In this document: positions 45,633-56,674 of the stretch, one piece after another
Layout: every line of letters starts with the position of its first letter
Numbering within the stretch: the first letter of the stretch is position 1
Source: Exophiala sp. HKRS030
Taxonomy: Eukaryota; Ascomycota; Eurotiomycetes; Chaetothyriales; Herpotrichiellaceae
Reading direction: 5' to 3'
Length of the DNA: 64,000 nt
Assembly (NCBI GenBank): GCA_023897205.1
Contig: JAHWDD010000010.1
Span: forward strand, 1,116,001-1,180,000
Notes under the pieces: model-generated
Told to the model about the DNA's origin: nothing
Seen by the model: the letters and a program-made list of their open reading frames with translations, nothing else
Databases searched by the model: none
Program-made: the position numbers and the translations under genes

Positions 45633-46303
45633 CCTTGAAGATAAATCCGCAGGTCTAGATGGATGGGAAAGATTTACGATGTCAGTGATATGATTGGAAC
45701 GCTCCCAAGAAACAATCGAGACTATCGCGCACGACAATCGTCGCAATACGAGCAAATGAAGAGATGTTTGGCCGCGGGAAATTACGGAATGATACATCTA
45801 GGGTCATCGGGTTCTAACATAGAATCGATATTGGTTTCCCTGCAGTATGAAGGGCCTGGCCGAAAGGAGCAAGTACAGTATTGTGCGCTACAAGGGAGCC
45901 CCGACCGCATCCCCAGCTCTAGCCTGATCTGTTGAACCTCCTTTGCGGGCCTTTGATGTAGTCCTGATTGGGATATCTCCATGGCGGGGGAAGGGAACGA
46001 GCTTGACGAGAAGTGCGGGCCAAATGTGGGAAACCGAGAAGGTTGGAAAGTCGAATGCAACAATGTGACTGTGGGAGAACGCTTTCATCAGATCATTCCG
46101 AGATCTCTCCTACATGATGGCTACGGAAAACAAAACCGAACTTCCCACAAGCCTTGTGCAAAGACTCAGTCGTGAGTTTGAGGAAATGAAGATGATTTCC
46201 AGTTCCGAATTTGCCTGCATCCTCGCTTTCTGGTTGTTGGTTACATTTCAGGAAAACACTCGACTTCTTGATTTCCATCTTATTTCCATACTCTTATTTT
46301 CTT
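45633..46303. other. Intergenic within the four-gene block
   Basis: Upstream region of the regulator and 3' flank of the hydrolase. No gene seen. Confidence 0.6.
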
Positions 46304-47101
46304 TCAAAGGTACTTCCGACATGTATCGACAACGTATTTGGCGAAAGCCTCGGGATGAGAGACATATGGGAAATGACTCCCCGGGAGAATGCCAATGTGT
46401 ATGCCTTCCCTGCCTGCTATGACGAAATTCTCCCAGAACGCCTCGGACGGAGTAGACGCTCCCACGGTCCAGTCTATCGGTCTTTTATGGAGGTCTTCAC
46501 TTGCCGTGGGTGCTGATGGGGGTATGGTGCGAGGATATCCAGCTGTCCAACGAGGGTAATTGATGTGAAGCCTGGCGTGGACTTCCGGGCCTAGAGCATC
46601 CCAAGCCTCGACACCGCCAGAAAAGAACCTAGTGACGGCTGCCATTTTATCCGCGATCTCAGCAGGGTTGAGATCGTTGATGCCATGAAGCTTTTCGGGG
46701 TTCGTCATTGGAAGTTCGTGCGCCATCGCATTGCGCACACGTTCTGGGAAAGCTGCACAGAGTGCAAGCACTGTGGTTGCGCCCGAGCTACAACCCCAGA
46801 CCGAGGAATCCTTGATGCCCAGGTGTTCCAGAAGAGTATCGACATAGGTAGCTAGCTTATGGCCTGTCACATCCTTGTACGTTTCGGGCGGTGCCTCCGA
46901 TGACCTTGACATTCCAGGCATGTCGAATGTTGTTACGCGGAAGCCATTGCTGGCTATGATTGACATGGGCTTGTCGAACATTTGGCACTCACCCAAGCCA
47001 TCTGGAACTAACACGATATCAGGCCCAGAGCCTTGTTGCTCGTAGTACCATTTGATGCCGTCCTTGGTCTCAGTTGTCGATCTTATGCGGGCAGAGACCA
47101 T
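46304..47101 (-). CDS. Alpha/beta hydrolase, ZHD101-like (zearalenone lactonohydrolase family)
   Basis: Single-exon 265-residue protein that closely follows Clonostachys rosea ZHD101, the enzyme that opens the macrolactone ring of the mycotoxin zearalenone. Shared blocks include WYYEQQGSGPDIVLVPDG, GECQMFD, GFRVTTFDMPGMSRSSEAPP, YPRTIPPSAP, DWTVGA and GSHFPYVSHPEAFAKYVV. The catalytic triad is intact: Ser105 in WGCSSGATT, Glu129 in AHELP and His243 in GS-H-FPY. A Trp in NYPRWTAGYP (Trp185) matches the ZHD101 substrate-stacking Trp183. Length equals the family norm (~264). Whether the substrate is zearalenone or another resorcylic lactone cannot be known. It lies upstream of, and in the same orientation as, the regulator, P450 and exporter. 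Confidence 0.93.
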   Translation of the reverse strand: MVSARIRSTTETKDGIKWYYEQQGSGPDIVLVPDGLGECQMFDKPMSIIASNGFRVTTFDMPGMSRSSEAPPETYKDVTGHKLATYVDTLLEHLGIKDSSVWGCSSGATTVLALCAAFPERVRNAMAHELPMTNPEKLHGINDLNPAEIADKMAAVTRFFSGGVEAWDALGPEVHARLHINYPRWTAGYPRTIPPSAPTASEDLHKRPIDWTVGASTPSEAFWENFVIAGREGIHIGILPGSHFPYVSHPEAFAKYVVDTCRKYL

Positions 47102-48373
47102 GATGACGGTCGATGTTCAGCCACTCTCGAGGTAAAGTACAGGCTGGATGCATCTCAACAACGTGCTGTACACAATTTATATATACCCAGGCATTTTAAC
47201 ACGTATGTATGCATACATCTCGATTCAAACCACCTCAGACTAATTGCGTGGGAAGGTGGATAATACTGCAGCGGTAGTTTCCCGTCCGTCCCGCCATCCC
47301 ACCTTCCCACCTCCCGAACTTATACTGACATACAAGCAAACAAAGACGTGACCGGATCAATCGTTTGGTGCCAAAAAGTACTCGGTGCCAATGCTTCCTA
47401 GTTGGGCCCATGCTGTTTCAAGCGCCTTGACTGCTTATGCCCCATTTTTGCATCCCTCATAACAAGGTCTGCATGCGGGCGTGGATCCCAAGCTCACTCA
47501 CTTAGCATTCCGACGGCATATCCCATCTTCAGTAAGAGGTTACTCGCACATCCATAAGATCCGAATTTGGCCTAGGGGGCAGCACCAGGCTGCGGGTGAG
47601 GCTGTCGTGTGCAGGGAATAGATCATGTTCTCGTTCCTCTGCGCTAGATACATGGCGCAGTGGCCGTAGTTGATGCTCCCACTCGTGATGGTAAGGTACC
47701 ATTAACATACGTACACACAATAATGGCGAACCAAGCGAATAAGCAACTTGCTCCTTCTCATTGTCACTGGCGAAGAGTACGAGGCACTCATGTTTCTCTT
47801 GCACCCGTTGACATATCGTATATTTTTCAACTCCTTCCTATAGCGTTCGATGCGCAAAAGTGTGAAGAACGAAGAGGTTCAAGTTGACGAACTTGCCCGT
47901 TTGCAAAGAGTTATCGAGCATATTGAAGCAGGAGGACCTAGATCGAGGGAACCGCAGATGTAGTAGAGTACTTGTGAACGATGTATTGCAAGGTCGGAGT
48001 GGTGAGGCGCGGACGGTTCAACCAAGTCTTGGCGCCGAGACGAGGCTGATCTCCCCGAGTCGATTGGCCCGAAAGAGAAAGTTGCTAAGCTGCGTCCCGG
48101 GACGACTTTGACCTTTTTATTTAGCAAAACCACCACGACTGGCGTTCAAGCGCAATCTAGATCTTCGTATTCGTGCTCTACAGTCTTTCTAAGCTTCTTG
48201 AAAGATATTGAACCAGGATCTCCAACCTCCCAGCGACCTTCCCGAAACGATCGTCTGCATACGAATTACAAAGTCTAAATTTCCCTGCAACAGCCCACGA
48301 CGCATTCGGGTCTGAGCCCACGACTCCTCGATCCTCAGCTTCCGGGGCTTTCCAAAGACGGAACATATAAACG
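47102..48373. other. Intergenic, right boundary of the four-gene block
   Basis: Divergent promoter region between the ZHD101-like gene and the ribosomal-protein gene. TATA element near 47180; no gene recognised in the remainder. Confidence 0.6.
47178..47185 (-). promoter_or_regulatory. TATA box of the ZHD101-like gene
   Basis: TATATATA about 77 bases before the hydrolase ATG on the minus strand. Confidence 0.5.
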
Positions 48374-49150
48374 ATGTCTTCGATAAAATATCGACATCTG
48401 TCGAGGAACTCTGCCCACCGACGGGCCCTCCTCCGCAACCTCGTCACATCTTTGATCGCAAATGAATCAATATCCACGACTTACGCCAAAGCAAAAGAGG
48501 CACAACGACTGGCCGAAAAGATGATCACCCTGGGGAAGAAGAACACAAATGCTGCCCGTCAAAGGGCCAAGTCTATATTTTTTGTACGTTTTCAAACTGG
48601 TCCAGGCATGACTGCTGCAAGCGGTCACATGCATAACACACAAGACAAGTACTAATGTGGTCATCGGGTGCTGCAGGAACCAGATCGACACATGGAGAAA
48701 CTTTTCGACACCCTGCGCAAACGTTACGAACACAGACCCGGTGGTTACACGCGCCTCTTGCGCCAGGAACCCGTCCGCGAAGACCAGGCCCCGTCGGCCA
48801 TTCTGAGTCTCATCGACGGACCTAGAGATATGCGGTTCAGTATGACCGCCAAAGCCATCGTGAGACAACGGAAAGAGAACCTGCCGATGCACGAACTCAC
48901 GGCGGTCAACATTCGTAAAGTCACGAGGTTCCGAGACGGAGGTGAAGAGGCGCTCGAAGAGGAGATCAAAAAGTTGGAAACCGCCATAGAGGACCAGAGT
49001 CTGGAGGAAAAAGAAGCCTTCGAAGAAGACGGCACCACCTACGAGTGGGTGAGGGGCGAGAAGAACAGACGCACGGGTGTGAGAGGGGAAGAGAAAAAGG
49101 GTCCCGGGAGGCTGAAGAGACAACCTGTCGGGGCGGACAAGATTGTTTGA
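48374..49150 (+). CDS. mrpl8: Mitochondrial large-subunit ribosomal protein bL17m
   Basis: Homologue of bacterial L17 and yeast Mrpl8, part of the mitochondrial 54S subunit near the exit tunnel. Two exons, 48374-48583 and 48677-49150; product 227 residues. The L17 core is in exon 1 and early exon 2: YRHLSRNSAHRRALLRNLVT, SLIANESISTTYAKAKEAQR and LAEKMITLGKK, then KLFDTLRKRYEHRPGGYTRL after the intron. The C-terminal ~110 residues are the mitochondrial extension found in filamentous fungi, rich in Glu and Arg. Splicing (GTACGT...CAG) replaces a frame that would otherwise stop shortly after exon 1. Confidence 0.93.
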
Positions 49151-49489
49151 ATTTAGACTGGACAAGATTGGACCTGGAAAAGAGGTCATGTATATTGATT
49201 GTACCATCAATTCGAAGAGCGATGTCAATAAGATTACGTTGCTTTGGTCAATTATTTTTGAAGCCAAAACATCAACTCGTGGCGATCTGCTCACAGTAAA
49301 TTCCAAGCATTTCTCCAGCGTCCGGAGCACCACGTTCCGAGAAGCAGGAAAATAAGAACGGTGTCATGATCATGCATCATGTATGAATGAACACTTCGTC
49401 TGACTAGTGATACGGCATCGTCGTACACCTGGGAACCATCCTCAGATATGGGCTTCCATCAGAATAGCACTGGCCTCCCTCTGCGGCCA
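49151..49489. other. Intergenic between convergent genes
   Basis: 3' flanks of the L17 and eIF2B genes; nothing else seen. Confidence 0.6.
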
Positions 49490-50945
49490 TCACAGCTGCA
49501 GATCCTCGTCGTGATACTGCTCCCTAACCACTCTATAGAGATAACCCGTGCTCACGACCGCGGGGACCTGGTTGGTGACGAACAAATCAACGTCGCCCGC
49601 TTCGACATAATCGTACAATGGATTCCTCACGCCGACGTCTAGTCCCGAGTGTAGCTCGCCGTCCTGCAAGGGGACGACCTTTCCGGGGTCGCCGTACTCG
49701 ATCAGCGAGTGAGGGTCATAAGGGTACGTCGGCGACAGCTTGTGGGTGGCGGCCAGGACGACGACGGGGACACGGTGGAAACGGGCGGCTTTGATGACGG
49801 CTTTAGACCCAGCCGCCGCAAACAGAGAGCCGTTCGCCAGGACGGCGTGCGTGTCGAGAATCACCTTGGTGGCGCGGGACATGACGGCGAAGATGGCAGA
49901 GTCCGGGACCAAGACCACCGAGATCCCGGCCGCCGTCAAGGGTTTCGAGAAGGACTCGTTGGGCAGCATATCGTCGTCCTCGGTGCCGTCCTGGCCGCCG
50001 GTCAGGAGGGCGTGCGTCTTGTGGTAGTTGTTCGGGTAGGCTTCGGCGTGTATGACGGTGAACTTGCGTTTCGAGGCGGCACGAAGGAGGAATCTCTGGA
50101 CAGTGACGGAGGAGGAGTAGGTGAAGATGGTCTCGTGGGGGTGGATCTGTTCGAGGGCCGCAGAGGCGATCTCGTCGTCGGACCCGCTGATCTCGTCGAT
50201 GATCTCTTTGATGCCCTTGATGACTTCTTGCCGGAGGTTCGACAAGGTCCCGGACACGCTCATTCGGGGCGTGACGTTGCCACTGCCTTGAATCGGGGAC
50301 TCGACGCCTGACGCTCGCATGGTCGGGTGGGAGATGATGCTGAACATGGACGTGACGGGGCGAGCACCGCCCGGGGCGCCTGTGTGAGAGGAGAGGAGCG
50401 GAGGGCGGGACGACATGCCTCGTTGTGGTGACGGGCTGGCGGTGGAGGAAGCGCTGGTGGCTGCGAACTGATGCGACAAGTGTGTTCGTTCTATGGGCGT
50501 AGGAGGGTCGAGACCTGCATCGCTCTCTGCGCTTCCCCCATCGCCGCCGGCTGCCGCATCGTCTTCATCTTCTTCTCGGATTATACCCAGGACTCTCCGG
50601 ACGATGTTTCCAACAGACGGCTCATGCGGCGCAGCGTTCATCAACTTTTTGCCAACCTCGGTGACCCTCTGTATCAGTCTTTCGGAATCGGCTTGCTTGG
50701 TGAGTTCGACTGTGCGAAGGAGAAGGAGGGTGGTTGCGACGGCGCATCGTTTCGAGCCTTTGATCTGTCGTCGCTTGAAAAGACTGGGGGCAGAATTAGC
50801 GAGATCTCGAGGAAGGATGCCAAAAGAATATAAAGTGCAAGACTCACGAGACAAGGTATGTTACGGAAGAGTCGATGGGTTCAGTAGATAGAATTCTTTG
50901 AAAAGTACCAAAGCCGGGAGTCAGAGGTGCTCCTGAAGGGGCCAT
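49490..50945 (-). CDS. gcd7: Translation initiation factor eIF2B subunit beta
   Basis: Regulatory subunit of the eIF2B guanine-nucleotide exchange factor, in the alpha/beta/delta subcomplex that senses phosphorylated eIF2. Two exons, 50945-50848 and 50783-49490; product 463 residues. Joined sequence starts MAPSGAPLTPGFGTFQRIL and continues YLVSLFKRRQIKGSKRCA, the usual first helices. The C-terminal Rossmann-like domain has IFTYSSSVTVQRFLL, VVLVPDSAIFAVMSRATKVI, ANGSLFAAAGSKAVIKAAR and the terminal TNQVPAVVSTGYLYRVVREQ, all classic IF-2B family motifs. A Ser/Pro-rich insert (~125-215) lies between the halves, as in other filamentous fungi. Confidence 0.95.
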
Positions 50946-51715
50946 GATGGCAGCCCTTGATATGTGGGCGTGGGAATATCAACGAGGCGGTCGTAGTCAG
51001 TTGTGGGATATTTATTTGCAGTCCTGTCGTGTGGTTGGATTTGAGGCTTCCTCGGCGTGTTGGAAACGTCGAATTATTTGCGACAAGTCTGGCTCGAATG
51101 ATGCGTTTGTTTGTTGTAGTAGTGGTGGTATGTAAATTGTATGGTCGTCACTCGTGTACAGTGTCTCACCAAAAAAATGTTATAGAGAAATACTCCGGAA
51201 TATGACTCGTATTCGAAAATGCGGGTCTCTCTCTCTCTCTCTCTTCCTTTTCGGCATCTTGAGAAACAGCATCATCCGACGAGCTGCTCACGATCTTCTC
51301 TCCATCTCCATACGGAACGATTCCAGCCACCAAAAACATCCTCCTCATCCTCCCCCACCACCACAACTGCTTCTGGTTCTTCTGTTTCATCCTACCAGCA
51401 TTATCCTTGTCATCTTCTTCCACCACCCTTGATCCAATTACTTTGTATCTGGCCTTCTGGCGACTCTCGGTTCATTGTTCACGACACCCCGACTATGTGA
51501 TTTCTCAAGCAACACTTATTTCGCGTCGTTATTCCGCTCGAATCGACCCTCCCACCTCCCCACCTTCGTTTTCCGCTGTACTTTGACCTCCGACATGCCC
51601 TTGTCATAACATCATTTTCCAATTGTCAACCGAGTGCTTAAAGAGGTATATTCTGCCAGGTACCTGCGCTCTCTCTCCGACCGGTCACCCGTCTGCGCGA
51701 CATCCGCGCTGGAGG
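50946..51715. other. Intergenic, divergent promoter of gcd7 and nem1 genes
   Basis: Includes a (TC)n run at about 51226-51245 and C-rich leader sequence before the Nem1 start. No gene seen. Confidence 0.6.
51226..51245 (+). repeat. (TC)n microsatellite
   Basis: Ten CT dinucleotides in the upstream region of the Nem1 gene. Confidence 0.9.
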
Positions 51716-53319
51716 ATGAACTCACTCAACCTCATCTCATCCCGGGTCATCGGACAAAGCCCAACACCCACACGTCCTCGTTCGAGATCCCAAGGCGAGC
51801 CGCTCAAGAGAGGTTACGGTGAAGATCATCATAGGGGAAGATCATACAGCGACGACCGTACAGCTCAGATCAAACACGAGAGCGATGGTGAACTGTCGGA
51901 CATCCTGGGTGCGTCACCCTCTGCGGACGATGAGGATGTTCCAATTAAGGACGACGAGGAGCAGGAGCCGCTGCTAGGCCATGACGAAAAGGCAGCTTTG
52001 GCAAACGAATCCCATGGCTGGCGGGCATTCGTGAAGAGACTGACAGACGCTATAACTGCTATCCTGACTGCCATTGGAGCCCCCATTGTCTATGTCGCCA
52101 GATACCTGAGAGACCCAGATGGCAAGCTTTCCCCGGCACCACGATGGCGGCGACGAGATCGAATCTCCAGTAGCACTACAGCTGGAGCCAATGGTCTTGC
52201 CGGTGGTACCCATGATAGCACCTGGAGCTTGGAGAAGCCCACGCACCGCGCACTGCAGGATACCAAACTACGACACTCTTACTCGTCCGACTCGATGAAC
52301 ACCACGTCGGATTCGGACTCTGAGCTCCGGAAGGCCGAGAAAGCTTCGCGGAAGATCAAACCGAAGAGGGAGAAGAGCGGACGCGAGGAGTCAGAAACAC
52401 GGAGATCGTCTATTCGTATCAAGGAACAGACCGACCCTGCCTTGAAGCGACGCAGGCAAAAGAAAGCTGCAAGTCCACTGGGTGACAACGGCACTTTGAC
52501 TGTCGACAGCATCAAGTCACCAACTTCTCCTTCCCCATCACTTAAGATAACGCGATACCCGCATGCGCCACATCCACCAAGACCTCTCATCCCGCGAAGG
52601 CAACCCTCATATGCCAACCTTGTTCCCCGTCCACCTACCCGTGGTTCGGCACCATTACAGCAAAAGACGTTGATTCTAGATCTCGATGAAACACTCATCC
52701 ATTCTCTGGCTAAGGGCGGTCGCATGTCTTCTGGTCATATGGTCGAAGTGAAGTTGAACGTGCCTGTTGCTCTCAGTTCACCCCAGCCTGGCCAGGTCGC
52801 CTCGGTTCTGGGACCACAACATCCCATCCTGTATTACGTGCACAAACGACCCCATTGTGACGAGTTCCTCCGCAAAATCTCCAAGTGGTACAAGCTCGTC
52901 GTCTTTACTGCTTCGGTCCAGGAATATGCAGATCCCGTCATTGACTGGCTAGAGCAAGAGCGTAAATATTTTGTCGGGCGGTATTATCGACAGCATTGTA
53001 CTTTCAGAAACGGAGCTTACATCAAGGACCTGAGCAGCATCGAGCCAGATTTGAGCAAGGTGATGATTCTGGATAACAGTCCAGTCAGTTACATTTTCCA
53101 CGAAGGTGAGTGCGAGGAACGACGAGGAGACTTGATTCCAAAACAAGGAAGCTGACATTGTCCGTGCTAGACAACGCGATACCGATTGAGGGATGGATCA
53201 ATGATCCGACGGATAATGATTTGCTCCATTTGATACCCATGTTAGAGGCTTTGCAGTACGTGACGGATGTGAGGGCTCTGCTAGCCCTTCGACGAGGAGA
53301 GGCAGACGCAGCCTCGTAG
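51716..53319 (+). CDS. nem1: Nem1-type protein phosphatase (lipin activator)
   Basis: HAD-superfamily phosphatase of the FCP/SCP type; with Spo7 it dephosphorylates the lipin Pah1 at the nuclear/ER membrane and so controls triacylglycerol and phospholipid synthesis. Two exons, 51716-53105 and 53171-53319; 512 residues. The catalytic motif is LILDLDETLIHS (~319-330), followed by YVHKRPHCDEFLRKISKWY, LVVFTASVQEYADPVIDWL and LDNSPVSYIFHE, with the intron inside the last motif and DNAIPIEGW continuing in exon 2. A hydrophobic segment near residues 110-135 (TAILTAIGAPIVYVARYL) fits the membrane association. The N-terminal third is Ser/Arg-rich. The frame is open 31 codons upstream of ATG 51716 but with no ATG. 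Confidence 0.94.
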
Positions 53320-54171
53320 ATTTGTCGTTATGTTGGTATACTCTAGAGGGCTGTAATCACAATGTACTACATCGCATCATCCCCTGCTCCTTGGTCTCGT
53401 CTTTCTTGTGAAACCAACGTGGAAAAGTACCCCATGGAGAACAAAGTACGTTCTCTAGGGACTGACTGCTCACTCATGGTTAGTTCCTATACTCTGTGCG
53501 ACTTACAGTGCATCACATCATCACTGCATCTACGCCCTGCTCTCTACCCTGCTGAGTCTCTGTACCCCGGTCTCTTTTCCCTTTTCTGGCGGCCCGGCCA
53601 GCAGCATCCTGCATTCTGAGCCTCATGGAGAGCATTCGTATCTCTCTTCTCATTGGGGAGTGAGTTGGCTAGACCTCGTGTTGTTCTCCGTTGGGCGCAT
53701 CCGATACCCGGACCAGACCATGTTTAGCCCTGATCGCTCCGGACTCAGCGGGCATTGATACTCCATACTCCAGACTTGGGTCTCCAATAAGTGACAAAGA
53801 CGCCGACAATCATTGCTGTGTCTGTCATACTCAGGTCTGCAGCCCGCTAAACCGCCGTCCCTCATGAGACCCTTTCATTCTAATTCGCCGCGCCTTTTGA
53901 TTCCCTGCATAATAAGCAGTTTGTGTGCATCCCGGCGATAGTCCATTATGGAGATTCGAGTCTCTCTTTCTGTTTTTATGTTCTCGTTTTTTGGTTGTCC
54001 ACTCTTCAACGACCTGTTTCTCACTCACGGCCACCTACACGTGTATCGTCATCGTATTCAGTCCTTTACTAAAATACCCTCCGACCGGATCGTTCATTGC
54101 CCGGCGACTTTTTCCGTCTTCTCGACTCGATCACAAATGAATGGGCTAGAACGGACATTTACTCGTGGAAC
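53320..54171. other. Intergenic
   Basis: 3' flank of nem1 and upstream region of the transporter gene. No gene recognised. Confidence 0.6.
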
Positions 54172-55941
54172 ATGTCATTGCCCAACCCTGACACTTCCAA
54201 TGTATCACCAAGAAACGATGTGAATCAATCCCTTGGCGAACCCTCGATAACCTCATCGTCGTCGTCGTCGTCCTTCACTCCCGCAGCCACCACTCCACCT
54301 ATTCGAAACGACGCCAGGAAATCCTATCTTGACGTCCCTGCATTCCATCCTACCTTCCGACCCTCCCTCGACAGCACCTTCACCGAACTATCCGAGTTAT
54401 CGTTCCATTCAGAAGAGTTACGGAACACCCGTCCTCTCATCCGCAGTGTACCTGAAGATGCCACAGCAACCTCGTTCTGGTCCCGCTTCGCCGTCGCCTT
54501 GCACAAATTCTACATCTTCAACTATGGCGCCATGCTCGTGATCCTTGCCCAATTCTTTGGCGTGGGAATGAACGTGAGCACCCAACTCCTCGAAACGGCG
54601 GGGTCCCATGGCGAGCCCATGCATCCATACCAAATCCTCTTTGTCCGTCAGTCCATTACCGCCGCGTTATGTACGGCGTATGGTCTCTATACCAAGTCCA
54701 TCCCTGACTTTCCCCTGGGTCCCAGAGACGTGCGGTGGTTGCTCGTGTCACGAGGCTTGTGTGGATTTTTTGGGGTGTTTGGCATGTACTTCAGTCTCTT
54801 GTACTTGCCCCTCAGTGAAGCCACGGTCTTGACATTTCTCTCCCCCATACTCAGCTGTTACCTCTGCAGTTTTGTCATTCCAGGAGAGACCTTCACCAAA
54901 CAGCAGCAGCTCGCTGGCTTTGTCAGCCTGATTGGTGTTATCTTCATTGCCCAGCCAGCCTCGCTGTTTGCATCGAGCACTTCTGACTCGACATCATCAC
55001 CGTCATCAGGTGGTCCCGGGACCTCGGCGGCGAGAAATTCAACCATGACCCAAGAGCAGCCTGAACAAGGCCCGACCCCACATGAACACTTGCTGGCCAT
55101 TGCCATTGCAATGGTAGGTGTTCTCGGTTCGACTGGTGCCTTTACCTCCATTCGCGCCATAGGCACACGAGCCCATGCCTTCATCAGCATCAATTACTTT
55201 AGTGTCTGGTGCACCATCGTTTCCATGTTCTGTTTGATCGTCTTTCCCGACGTCAAGTTTCGACTGCCAGGTAATTTGATCGAATGGACGTTGCTGATCA
55301 GTCTCGGACTGTTTGGCTTCGTGATGCAATTTCTGCTGACGGCCGGCCTTACTTATGGTGGACCGTCATTGCCTTCAGAGGCGTCAGTGCCGCCGCCGCC
55401 AGAGCATCATCTTTCCTTTGCCAAGACAGGAGACGTGGAGAATCATGACCCGGACAGGCCTAATGTCCCCCATGAAAGCTTCAGGTTCCAGTCTATCCCC
55501 AGGCCGACCGCGGCGGGTTCTGGGACGAGAGCGACGAGTATGGTGTATGTCCAGATGCTTTTCGCGCTGGCGAGCGACAGGGTCTTTTTCAAAATCACAC
55601 CCACCGCAATGAGTTGGATTGGCAGCGGTCTCATCTTGGCCGGAGCCATCTGGGTCGCCGCGGCACGTGACGAAGAGACGACAACGACATCATCTCACAC
55701 AGGCGTCGACGATGCTGTGCTCCCCGGGTCGTCTGTAGTGCTTACCGAGAGTACGGGTGGGAAAGAAAACGAAGTCACCGAAGAGGTGGTTGGATTGATG
55801 CAGGATCATGACATTCACGAAGCATACGATGATGATGACGATGACGATGAACGTGGGGAGGCGACCCCCAAGGATGGACATGACGACGGTGGAACTGTCG
55901 AGGCTTTGGAACTTGACGAGCTACCAACCACCCCAAAGTAG
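54172..55941 (+). CDS. EamA/DMT-family membrane transporter
   Basis: Intronless multi-pass protein of 589 residues with two EamA repeats. The first repeat includes YGAMLVILAQFFGVGMNVST, ILFVRQSITAALCTAYGLY, LVSRGLCGFFGVFGMYFSLL, YLPLSEATVLTFLSPILSCY and GFVSLIGVIFIAQPASLF; the second includes LLAIAIAMVGVLGSTGAF, FSVWCTIVSMFCLIVFPD and a final MSWIGSGLILAGAIWVAAAR. The arrangement resembles the human SLC35G / drug-metabolite transporter group found in fungi. Long Ser/Thr stretches at the N-terminus (~18-45), in the middle loop (~283-320) and an acidic D/E-rich C-terminal tail (~545-589) are species-variable. The frame extends 25 codons upstream to TTG; ATG 54172 is the first. Transported compound unknown. 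Confidence 0.85.
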   Translation: MSLPNPDTSNVSPRNDVNQSLGEPSITSSSSSSSFTPAATTPPIRNDARKSYLDVPAFHPTFRPSLDSTFTELSELSFHSEELRNTRPLIRSVPEDATATSFWSRFAVALHKFYIFNYGAMLVILAQFFGVGMNVSTQLLETAGSHGEPMHPYQILFVRQSITAALCTAYGLYTKSIPDFPLGPRDVRWLLVSRGLCGFFGVFGMYFSLLYLPLSEATVLTFLSPILSCYLCSFVIPGETFTKQQQLAGFVSLIGVIFIAQPASLFASSTSDSTSSPSSGGPGTSAARNSTMTQEQPEQGPTPHEHLLAIAIAMVGVLGSTGAFTSIRAIGTRAHAFISINYFSVWCTIVSMFCLIVFPDVKFRLPGNLIEWTLLISLGLFGFVMQFLLTAGLTYGGPSLPSEASVPPPPEHHLSFAKTGDVENHDPDRPNVPHESFRFQSIPRPTAAGSGTRATSMVYVQMLFALASDRVFFKITPTAMSWIGSGLILAGAIWVAAARDEETTTTSSHTGVDDAVLPGSSVVLTESTGGKENEVTEEVVGLMQDHDIHEAYDDDDDDDERGEATPKDGHDDGGTVEALELDELPTTPK

Positions 55942-56117
55942 GATCAGACCTGACGGGCTGGTTTGACCATTGGTGTATTTATCCACATCAGGGCAAATTT
56001 GGGTGTTGGAGAGAAAGATACTGGTGTGGAAGGGGAGAAAACAGAGGGCTTTGATGTGGAAATCGAACCTGGTCATAGTACGCAACATCATCAACATCAT
56101 ATACGAGCTATATACAA

Positions 56118-56132
56118 AGAGAGAGAGAGAGT
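56118..56132 (+). repeat. (AG)n microsatellite
   Basis: Seven AG dinucleotides in the 3' flank of the transporter gene. Confidence 0.85.
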
Positions 56133-56628
56133 AAGGCCAGGTCACCAGGGGTGGAAATGGAAGAATAAAACAAGGCAGTGGCATAGCGTCGGCGTGGTCC
56201 TAATTTGGGAGGACATGGGACCTTCAATACATTATGGATACCAGAAAATCCCAAGAAATTATATACAATACGGATTCTCTAGGTCACGTAGGCAGGAAAC
56301 TAGCCGTACTCATCTGATCAGCAAACGAGAATGGGATCACCAAACTTCTAGACGTAACGTGCAAATGGTCAAACCAGCTCGTCCCCTTCGGTGAGTTATC
56401 TATCCTCTTCACAAACGAGACCAAATCAGACAAAACAAGAAGAAGGGCTCGACTGGAAAAGAAAAATTGTGTGATGAAGTGAATTCTTTATCTCTTTTTT
56501 TGCGCCGAGCTCGTTCTTTTGCACTTCCCATTCTTCCCTTTGACCATCCGGTTGGTGGTGGTAGTGGTGGCAGTGGCTCCTCTTGGGAAAACCAAATCCT
56601 TATTCCCCGACCCTTTCCAGTCCCATGC

Positions 56629-56674
56629 GATGATGACGACGACGACGACGACGACGACGACAATGATGATGATG
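56629..56674 (+). repeat. (GAY)n trinucleotide repeat
   Basis: About fifteen GAT/GAC triplets in a row, outside any supported coding region. Confidence 0.9.

Noticed and set aside
37636..47101. Secondary-metabolite biosynthetic cluster
   Set aside because: No backbone enzyme (PKS, NRPS, terpene cyclase or DMATS) is present within or beside the block in this window.
49709..50311. 200-codon frame antisense to eIF2B-beta
   Set aside because: Shadow of the real gene; Gly/Arg/Asp-rich artefact of GC-rich codons.
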